Shown: positions 18,392 to 23,560 of the stretch, piece by piece | Numbering within the stretch: the first letter of the stretch is position 1 | Layout: each line of letters starts with the position of its first letter | IMG/VR virus record: IMGVR_UViG_3300030106_004540 | Location: 1-32,965 of that record | DNA length: 32,965 nt | Origin: a virus | Strand: one strand, 5' to 3' | The notes under the pieces: model-generated | Database searches by the model: none | The model's input: only the letters and a program-made list of their open reading frames with translations | What the model was told of the DNA's origin: nothing | Program-made: the position numbers and the translations under genes

Positions 18392-18701
18392 ACTTAAAAA
18401 AATATTATCGGAGGCATATGTTTGGGATAGGAAGTTTGGAGAACCTTTACCAACCTTAAAAACAATTATGGGTAAAGTAGAAGAGGGGCCAGAAGAACAG
18501 AGACCAGCTGATAAAGAGGTGCAAAGAATTGTAAAGGCTGAAGCTAAACTGCGTGAGAGAATGCTTAAGTTAGAACAGATTTTTTTAAGAGATGCACGAC
18601 CTGAGAATGTAAAATTAGCTAAAGATATCAAAAAAGTTTACAAAGACACGGTTACAAAGTTTATGAGAGAGATGATTAAACTAAGAAAGAAATTAAAATG
18701 A
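18384..18701 (+). CDS. Putative internal head protein with capsid-targeting-like peptide (paralogue of next gene)
   Basis: 105 residues from ATG 18384, overlapping the previous stop by 8 bases; an upstream TTG at 18357 would hide the conserved N-terminus and is not preferred. It begins MIKLKKILSE-A, close in design to the T4 internal-protein leader MKTYQEFIAE-A cut by gp21 after Glu10. Right after it comes YVWDRKFGEPLPTL, shared with the next gene (YWTGRKFGEALPTL), so the two are paralogous at their N-termini. The remainder is a highly charged helix (RIVKAEAKLRERMLKLEQIF) likely to coil. No enzyme motif. Inferred to be a core component or a packaged internal protein. Confidence 0.7.
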   Translation: MIKLKKILSEAYVWDRKFGEPLPTLKTIMGKVEEGPEEQRPADKEVQRIVKAEAKLRERMLKLEQIFLRDARPENVKLAKDIKKVYKDTVTKFMREMIKLRKKLK

Positions 18702-19378
18702 TTAAGTTAAAAAACATAATGAACGAAAATTATTGGACTGGTCGTAAGTTTGGTGAAGCATTACCGACCTTAAGATTAGAACAAGATGAGCCGGAACATT
18801 TCGGTGGTGGTGAAAACATAAAGATTTTAGATTATCAGACAAAACACTTTGATATATGTCGTTCGGCCGTAATACTTTATCAAAGATTAGTAAAAGATGT
18901 CGATAACACCGATGCACAAGAATTAATCTTAAGCTCAGCAAAACAACTTGACCACCTTTTCGAAATGGAAAAACAGGTTGTTAGGGGTGAGGAGTTAGAC
19001 CATGACCCAATTGATATGAGTGTTGAGATTGTAAACATTGTATCTTATCAGTTAGGTCGTATTGGTGGTATGATTAATGATGACTTTGAGAGAGATACAA
19101 ACTTTCTTAAACTACACGTGATGGAAATCATAAACAGAAAAGATAGTATTAAGATAGCTGATAAACAAGAAGAAGAACCTGTTGATGAAAACTTAAACTC
19201 TCATGAGAAAATGCTTTCTAAAGCATTTAAAACGACAGACAAGACAGAAATAAAAGGTATCGATAGATTAATCGGTATGTCTCAGATTGGTGATGTCCTA
19301 AAGATGCAAAAAAGGAATCCAAAAAATTTTAAAAAAATGATAAATAGAATCGGAAAAATGGGTGACATCAGTAAGTAA
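18698..19378 (+). CDS. Putative internal head protein, paralogous N-terminus
   Basis: 226 residues, start overlapping the preceding stop (ATGA). N-terminus MIKLKNIMNE-N matches the capsid-targeting layout with Asn rather than Ala after the cut, followed by YWTGRKFGEALPTL shared with the gene before. The middle is mostly helical (KHFDICRSAVILYQRLVKD, AKQLDHLFEMEKQVV), the C-terminal part basic (MQKRNPKNFKKMINRIGKM). No catalytic motif is recognised. The end overlaps the DUF3008-like gene by 17 bases. Likely made with the prohead core; whether it is injected is unknown. Confidence 0.7.
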   Translation: MIKLKNIMNENYWTGRKFGEALPTLRLEQDEPEHFGGGENIKILDYQTKHFDICRSAVILYQRLVKDVDNTDAQELILSSAKQLDHLFEMEKQVVRGEELDHDPIDMSVEIVNIVSYQLGRIGGMINDDFERDTNFLKLHVMEIINRKDSIKIADKQEEEPVDENLNSHEKMLSKAFKTTDKTEIKGIDRLIGMSQIGDVLKMQKRNPKNFKKMINRIGKMGDISK

Positions 19379-20357
19379 AGCACAACAAAGATTTATGGGA
19401 TTGGTTCACGCTTACAAAAAGGGTGAGGTTCCAGCTAGTAAAGTCAGTCAGGCAGTAAAGGACGCAGCCAAATCAATGAAGAAGAAGTCTACTAAAAAAA
19501 TGGCTTCCACAAAACATAAGGGTCTACCTAATAAGGTAAGAAGTGAGAACATGAATGAGGATGGACATACAGACGTAGCATCAGCTGAGAGAAAACTCAA
19601 ACTGATTATGAAAGATGCTATGGATACACTCAATGCTTTACGTAGTTTATCTAACGAGGACTCACTACCAAGTTGGTGGACTGATAAGATTACACTAGCT
19701 AAAGATTATGTTGGTAAGTCTCGTGATTACATTATGAATCCAGCTGAATCCGTAAATGAAGAATCAAAAACAATAAAATCTATTCAGAATCTAGCAGATA
19801 AAAATAAGTATGGTACTGTATCAGGAACTAGGATGAATGGTAAGACTGCTAGAGAGATTATAGCTATTTATAATCATCCAAAGATGAAAAGTTTTCGTGG
19901 TAAAATGGATAAACTAAAATCACATGAACTAATGGATTTGACTATTCGTTTACCAAAAATATTAGGTATCAAGGTTGAATCCGTAAATGAAAAAACTATA
20001 TCTATCGGTGGTGAAGATTTAATGAAATACTTGATGAAAAGGTTTAAGATGAGTAAGAGTCAAGCAATCGCTTCAATGAAAAAACACAAAATGGATATGT
20101 CTTTTCTAAAAAAAGAATCCGTAAATGAGGCCGTAGAACCAAGAGGTAATATAAAAAAAGTTCTTGATGTGGCAAAAAACAAACAAGCTAAAAAGATTGG
20201 TGGTACTCTTGTAGATGGAACTACTGCAAATATGATGACTCAAGTTTGGAATAAGGTAAACGACTCAAGTAAAGAAAAAATGAATAAGATGAATACAAAA
20301 CAACTTATCAATTTAATTCTAAGAATGTGGAAAGCAATGGGGACACCAAGAGTATGA
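19362..20357 (+). CDS. DUF3008-like protein with repeated ESVNE linkers, possible prohead polyprotein
   Basis: 331 residues from GTG 19362, inside the previous gene's end. Residues ~4-60 (SKAQQRFMGLVHAYKKGEVP, ... STKHKGLPNKV) fit DUF3008 as I remember it, a small basic domain of unknown function. The rest is divided by near-identical linkers: ENMNE-D near 66, then ESVNE-E, ESVNE-K and ESVNE-A, with the 13-mer AATCCGTAAATGA repeated at 19747, 19979 and 20117. Segments between them are small, basic and helical, including KMSKSQAIASMKKHKMDMS and a last module ending TKQLINLILRMWKAMG. The Glu-ended linkers, also found in gp21's own C-terminus (VNE-G), suggest cleavage into about five small proteins. 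Functions of the pieces are unknown; small nucleic-acid-binding domains are one possibility. Confidence 0.7.
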   Translation: MTSVSKAQQRFMGLVHAYKKGEVPASKVSQAVKDAAKSMKKKSTKKMASTKHKGLPNKVRSENMNEDGHTDVASAERKLKLIMKDAMDTLNALRSLSNEDSLPSWWTDKITLAKDYVGKSRDYIMNPAESVNEESKTIKSIQNLADKNKYGTVSGTRMNGKTAREIIAIYNHPKMKSFRGKMDKLKSHELMDLTIRLPKILGIKVESVNEKTISIGGEDLMKYLMKRFKMSKSQAIASMKKHKMDMSFLKKESVNEAVEPRGNIKKVLDVAKNKQAKKIGGTLVDGTTANMMTQVWNKVNDSSKEKMNKMNTKQLINLILRMWKAMGTPRV

Positions 20358-20644
20358 TTAAATTAAAAAATATATTATCAGAAGCAAAAGAGTTACCACA
20401 AAAAGATATTGATTTCATAGCAAGAATGACTGACCAAAATAATCATAATACTGCAAGGCTTCAGTTAGCTCAACTAATGAGAAACAGAAAATTAGAGAAG
20501 GGTTACCGAGCAATTGAGACTTTAGCCAATATGTTTAATCAAATGAATGAATTGATGAAAGCTAGAGAAAAATTAGACAAGATGTTATTTACACAAGCTA
20601 AAAGAATGTATAGTAATTATGATGATATCTATGGAGCTTTTTAG
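20354..20644 (+). CDS. Putative internal head protein with MIKLKNILSE leader
   Basis: 96 residues from ATG 20354, which overlaps the previous stop (ATGA); an upstream in-frame start at 20327 would bury the leader. N-terminus MIKLKNILSE-A is a near copy of that at 18384 and ends in a gp21-type site. The mature part is helical and basic (KDIDFIARMTDQNNHNTARL, RAIETLANMFNQMNELMKA) ending YSNYDDIYGAF. No family recognised. The coupled position in the run from 18384 to 21371 and the shared leader suggest the same destination, the head interior. Confidence 0.7.
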   Translation: MIKLKNILSEAKELPQKDIDFIARMTDQNNHNTARLQLAQLMRNRKLEKGYRAIETLANMFNQMNELMKAREKLDKMLFTQAKRMYSNYDDIYGAF

Positions 20645-21030
20645 TGATTAAATTAAAAGACCTATTGTCAGAAGAATTGAACCATCCCGTGTATGGAAGT
20701 CATAAAACAAACTTTCTTGTGAAGAGACCATTTGACGTTTTTATTAAGACTGGTCGCTTGGAACCTACAGGTATGTATTCAACACCTGGACCTGGTGGTA
20801 GTAAAGAGCTTTTTAGAGATAAGGGTATGAAAGTAAAAGTAAAAAAAGGGATGCAGATTAGTAATTTACCAGGCGGTATTTTTCTAATAGATAGACAAAG
20901 AAAAAAAGCTTTTGAAATTATCCATCAAAAAGGCGGAACAGGCAGAAAAAATTATTTACAAAAGGTAGCACTTGCTGATATAGAAAACTATGTGGATTAC
21001 GTCACGTGGAAAAATTGGTTAAAGAGATAA
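20644..21030 (+). CDS. Putative internal head protein with KLKDLLSE leader
   Basis: 128 residues from GTG 20644, sharing one base with the previous TAG. Leader MIKLKDLLSE-E repeats the pattern, with Glu after the cut. The body differs from its neighbours: a compact alpha/beta fold seems likely, with VYGSHKTNFLVKRPFDVFIK, a Gly/Pro loop (TGMYSTPGPGGSKELF), a KVKVKKGM strand and a C-terminal helix (ADIENYVDYVTWKNWLK). No known domain is recognised. If the leader works as in T4 internal proteins, this is a good candidate for a folded effector delivered with the genome; that is inference. Confidence 0.7.
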   Translation: MIKLKDLLSEELNHPVYGSHKTNFLVKRPFDVFIKTGRLEPTGMYSTPGPGGSKELFRDKGMKVKVKKGMQISNLPGGIFLIDRQRKKAFEIIHQKGGTGRKNYLQKVALADIENYVDYVTWKNWLKR

Positions 21031-21371
21031 TGAAAAATAAAACATCATATAAAAGACTAATGGAGATAAGTGAAGCTCCTTTAGACTCACCATCTCAGTT
21101 ACCATTCAGTTCAATAGAGGCACGAAGACTTGCTGAAAAGGATGTGATAAAGATTGGTAAGATTATTGGTAAGGCATCAGCACAAGCAATTAGGGTAATG
21201 ATGGATGGTGTTAAAGCAGGTGGATACGATGCTTTAGATTTACAGAGAGCTATAATGAGTGGGCCAGCTAAAAGGGCTGGTACAGGTCAAATAGAATTAA
21301 TGAGAACCCTTTGGAATAGGGTGAGGGATGGATTTCGTAGATATATGAAACGTGGAAAACTTAGAAACTAA
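21030..21371 (+). CDS. Putative internal head protein, leader ending ISE-A
   Basis: 113 residues from ATG 21030 (TAATG overlap with the previous stop, AAGAG upstream); the alternative GTG at 21006 is less likely. Leader MKNKTSYKRLMEISE-A is the one most like the T4 IPIII leader (MKTYQEFIAE-A). The mature part is helical, rich in Ala/Gly/Ile (IKIGKIIGKASAQAIRVMMD) with a strongly basic C-terminus (VRDGFRRYMKRGKLRN) suited to binding nucleic acid or packing with DNA. No family recognised. It ends the coupled run; a candidate promoter motif follows immediately. Confidence 0.7.
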   Translation: MKNKTSYKRLMEISEAPLDSPSQLPFSSIEARRLAEKDVIKIGKIIGKASAQAIRVMMDGVKAGGYDALDLQRAIMSGPAKRAGTGQIELMRTLWNRVRDGFRRYMKRGKLRN

Positions 21372-21380
21372 ATATTTATA
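21372..21380 (+). promoter_or_regulatory. Recurring ATATTTATA motif
   Basis: ATATTTATA starts on the base after the stop of the preceding gene and 29 bases before ATG 21401. It is followed by TTTG, giving TATATTTG. One of six such motifs in gaps; promoter role inferred. Confidence 0.35.
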
Positions 21381-21400
21381 TTTGAATTAAGGAAACTATC

Positions 21401-22069
21401 ATGAAAAAGAAAAGTTTATTCAAAGAACATTTTAACACGGTAATAGGTGGTGTTGTGTCACAAAAACCTTTTGCTACTAACATGAGTTTAACAAATTTAG
21501 TTAAAGAAAAGTATGGTAATGTTGAGGAAGAAAAAGTTGACGTAAAAGGTTTGACTAATGAGTTATCAAGTTTTGGTAGTTTGGGTGAGACAATTTTCGG
21601 TAAATCAAACATTAAAAGTGTGGCGGAAAAGTTAAGCTGGATTGCTAGTCAAGCTAAGAATCACACATTGAGTGAGACCGAAGATTGGTTTGACAAGATT
21701 ACCGTAAATCGTAATATGAAAGAGTTAACAAATCTTTCAAAATCATTCACAAAAATATCTAATGAAGCTAATTCTTTACAACAAAGAATGGGAGCTTTAT
21801 ATGAGGACATGGGTAATATTCTTGGAAGATATTATGACATGAGTGAGGGTCATGTAGATGGTCATGACACAGACGATGATATGACACCTGAAAAAGAAGA
21901 TGATAGTGAGACTAAATTTACAATCGAACAAGGTGATTATGATGAATTTTTTAAATCAGCTATGAAAAAGTTTGGTATAAAATCACCAGCTGACTTAGAT
22001 GATGATGAAAAGAAAAAGTTTTTTAACTATGTCGATGCAAATTATAAAGCAGAGAAAGAAACAGATTAG
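21401..22069 (+). CDS. Acidic helical head-morphogenesis-region protein, unknown function
   Basis: 222 residues with AAGGA at 21389-21393. The N-terminal half is mixed (SLFKEHFNTVIGGVVSQKPF), the middle a coiled-coil helix (NLSKSFTKISNEANSLQQRM), followed by an Asp/Glu-rich region (HDTDDDMTPEKEDDSE) and a small conserved-looking C-terminal helix pair (MKKFGIKSPADLDDDEKKK). No leader ending in a gp21 site is visible. The acidic segment and place before the scaffold suggest a scaffold- or core-associated protein, perhaps analogous to T4 gp67/gp68, but this is not provable from sequence. It is 8 bases upstream of the bS21 gene. Confidence 0.65.
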   Translation: MKKKSLFKEHFNTVIGGVVSQKPFATNMSLTNLVKEKYGNVEEEKVDVKGLTNELSSFGSLGETIFGKSNIKSVAEKLSWIASQAKNHTLSETEDWFDKITVNRNMKELTNLSKSFTKISNEANSLQQRMGALYEDMGNILGRYYDMSEGHVDGHDTDDDMTPEKEDDSETKFTIEQGDYDEFFKSAMKKFGIKSPADLDDDEKKKFFNYVDANYKAEKETD

Positions 22070-22077
22070 AGGTAAAA

Positions 22078-22266
22078 TTGTTATACGTAAAACTCCGTAG
22101 AGGACAGTCTATAGATAGGGCTCTTAGTATTTTAAAGAAAAAAGTCAAAGAGTCAAAGTTAATGTTAGAGCTAAAAGAAAGAGAACATTATACAAAACCA
22201 TCGGCTAAAAAAAGATTAGCACGGGCAAAATCAAAAATAAGACACAAAAAAAGTCTCAAAGGTTAA
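22078..22266 (+). CDS. rpsU: Phage-encoded ribosomal protein bS21 homologue
   Basis: 62 residues from TTG 22078, with AGAGG just upstream. The whole sequence follows the bS21 pattern: a short strand (LYVKLRRGQS), then SIDRALSILKKKVKES, then LELKEREHYTKPSAKKR and a basic tail (LARAKSKIRHKKSLKG). Cellular bS21 is a small-subunit protein near the mRNA exit/anti-Shine-Dalgarno region that aids initiation. Phage bS21 copies are known from environmental phages and are thought to join host ribosomes and favour phage messages. Length fits the family (about 60-70 aa). Its place between head-assembly genes and directly upstream of a structured leader of the scaffold gene is notable. A TTG start and possible attenuated 3' end suggest controlled expression. 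Confidence 0.85.
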   Translation: MLYVKLRRGQSIDRALSILKKKVKESKLMLELKEREHYTKPSAKKRLARAKSKIRHKKSLKG

Positions 22267-22278
22267 CACTTTTTTTTT
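22246..22278 (+). terminator. Weak terminator-like A/T hairpin after bS21
   Basis: AAAAAAAGT (22246-22254) pairs with ACTTTTTTT (22268-22276) around a 13-base loop that contains the bS21 stop, followed by two more T. Nine pairs but almost all A-T, so termination would be weak or partial. Confidence 0.3.
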
Positions 22279-22286
22279 GTAACTAT

Positions 22287-22295
22287 ATATTTATA
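22287..22295 (+). promoter_or_regulatory. Recurring ATATTTATA motif upstream of scaffold leader
   Basis: ATATTTATA within TATATATTTATATATA, 18 bases before the first hairpin of the scaffold leader. If it is a -10-like element, the transcript would begin close to the foot of that hairpin. Confidence 0.35.
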
Positions 22296-22312
22296 TATAC
22301 AAAAAAAATAAA

Positions 22313-22415
22313 TACACTACGAACACCCGTTCATCATGTAGTGTAACCGAAGAAATTCACATTATAGTTCCCAATAACTATATTAATTCCAACTAATGAT
22401 TATTTATTTAATCAT
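22313..22415 (+). promoter_or_regulatory. Structured 5' leader of scaffold gene: three consecutive stem-loops
   Basis: Three perfect hairpins in the gap before the scaffold gene. H1: TACACTAC (22313-22320) with GTAGTGTA (22338-22345), plus inner GAAC/GTTC (22321-22324, 22329-22332), loop ACCC and a 5-base bulge ATCAT. H2: TATAGTT (22363-22369) with AACTATA (22376-22382), loop CCCAAT. H3: ATGATTA (22396-22402) with TAATCAT (22409-22415), loop TTTATT, ending on the base before the AGGAG ribosome site (22416-22420). None is followed by a T run, so these look like leader structure rather than terminators: mRNA stabilising, translational control, or a protein-binding site. Confidence 0.55.
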
Positions 22416-22427
22416 AGGAGAAAAGTA

Positions 22428-23537
22428 ATGGATGATTTACTAAAAGAAGCCATTGCGGATGCAAAAGCAGTTCGTGAAACAGCTCTTGAAAATGCTAAGA
22501 TTGCATTAGAGGAAGCTTTTACACCTCGTTTACAATCCATGTTATCAAAAAAGATTCAATCTGAAATTGATGTTGAAGAAGGCGCTCATGAAGATGAAGA
22601 AGAAGATGTCGATGAAAGAATGCATGATGAAGAAGAAGATGACGTAGATGAAAAGATGAGACTAAAAGCTGACGATGAAGACCCAACTGATAAAGATTCT
22701 AACGAAGCAATGCATGATGAAGATGAGGATGACGTAGAAGAAAGAATGCACGGTGAAGAAGAGGATGATGAAGTTGAGGAGAGAATGCATGATGAGGATG
22801 ATGATGAAGTTGAAGAAGGCGCACATGAGGAAGATGAAGATGATGTTGATGAGGAACTCGACCTTGAAAGCGTTCTAAAAGAACTTGAAGCAGACTTAGA
22901 TGAAGACGTTGAAGAAGGCGCTCATGAAGATGAAGAAGAAGAAAAAGTTGATGAAAATGATGTTTCTTCAGGTATCGGAGCAGGTGACAACAAAGTCGAC
23001 AAAAAAGCTGGTGATTCAACTGACATCGGTAACGCAGACAAAGCTAAGTTTACGGAATCAGCTGATGAGTTAGACGAAGACATTGACCTTGATGAAGTGT
23101 TAAAAGCTTTAACAGAGGAAGATGAAGAAGAAGTCGCTGAAGAAGTTGATGAAGTCAAACAGCTACAATCTGAGTTAGATGAGCATCGCGAAGTTGTCAA
23201 GTATCTACGTGGCAAATTAAATGAAGTTAACTTGCTTAATGCAAAATTATTATTCACAAACAAACTTTTCCGTGGATTTGGTTTATCCAATGAGCAGAAG
23301 ATGAAAGTTGTGGAAACTTTTGATAGAGCAGCTAACTTAAGAGAGGTAAAATTAGTTTACTCAACATTAGTTGAGTCTTTTCAGACTAAGAAACCTCAAG
23401 AAATCAAAGAATCCAAGGGTTCAGCTTCAAAAGCTGTAGCTTCAACAAAATCTGAAAAACAAGAAATTATTTCTGAAGGTTCAGAGTTGAGAGACAGATT
23501 TAAGAAGTTAGCCGGGATTACTAAATTTAACAGTTAA
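22428..23537 (+). CDS. 22: Prohead scaffold/core protein, T4 gp22-like
   Basis: 369 residues; AGGAG at 22416-22420, 7 bases before ATG. It would form the temporary core around which the capsid assembles. N-terminus MDDLLKE-A carries a gp21-type site, then a helix (DAKAVRETALENAKIALEEAF). Residues ~48-184 are an extreme Asp/Glu region built from repeats such as MHDEEEDDVDEKM and GAHEDEEEE. The C-terminal third is the conserved part: ELDEHREVVKYLRGKLNEV, KLLFTNKLFRGFGLSNEQKM, VVETFDRAANLREVKLVYST, then IISE-GSELRDRFKKLAGI, another site. T4 gp22 is fully degraded by gp21, fitting these sites. Identification rests on position before gp23, composition and the C-terminal region. The acidic repeat is longer than in T4 gp22 (269 aa). 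Confidence 0.88.
   Translation: MDDLLKEAIADAKAVRETALENAKIALEEAFTPRLQSMLSKKIQSEIDVEEGAHEDEEEDVDERMHDEEEDDVDEKMRLKADDEDPTDKDSNEAMHDEDEDDVEERMHGEEEDDEVEERMHDEDDDEVEEGAHEEDEDDVDEELDLESVLKELEADLDEDVEEGAHEDEEEEKVDENDVSSGIGAGDNKVDKKAGDSTDIGNADKAKFTESADELDEDIDLDEVLKALTEEDEEEVAEEVDEVKQLQSELDEHREVVKYLRGKLNEVNLLNAKLLFTNKLFRGFGLSNEQKMKVVETFDRAANLREVKLVYSTLVESFQTKKPQEIKESKGSASKAVASTKSEKQEIISEGSELRDRFKKLAGITKFNS
22572..22946 (+). repeat. Degenerate acidic coding repeats in scaffold gene
   Basis: Imperfect repeats of roughly 40-60 bases encode units of the form (G/R/A)-(A/M)-H-(D/E/G)-(D/E)n-V-(D/E)-E. The string GTTGAAGAAGGCGCTCATGA occurs at both ends of the region (about 22572 and 22909). Each unit carries one His in an acidic run. 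Confidence 0.7.
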
Positions 23538-23538
23538 C

Positions 23539-23559
23539 ATATTTCATTTGGAGAAATAT
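23539..23559 (+). promoter_or_regulatory. Hairpin presenting the major-capsid ribosome-binding site in its loop
   Basis: ATATTTC (23539-23545) pairs with GAAATAT (23553-23559); the loop ATTTGGA leads into the GGAG site (23550-23553), and ATG follows at 23561. The stem starts one base after the scaffold stop. A seven-pair, A/T-rich stem, so modest strength. Confidence 0.4.
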
Positions 23560-23560
23560 A

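Noticed and set aside
19321-19378. Programmed frameshift joining the 18698 and 19362 genes at the A-rich stretch
   Set aside because: A GTG start and simple overlap explain the junction; the second frame is open only from about 19344, after the A run, so slippage there would hit a stop.
22313-22345. Hairpin H1 as a Rho-independent terminator or a tRNA piece
   Set aside because: No T run follows, and there is no cloverleaf or acceptor pattern.
22699-23290. Minus-strand ORFs opposite the scaffold acidic repeat, His/Leu- and Ser-rich
   Set aside because: Mirror of GAA/GAT codon runs; no ribosome site, no family, and all real genes are on the + strand.
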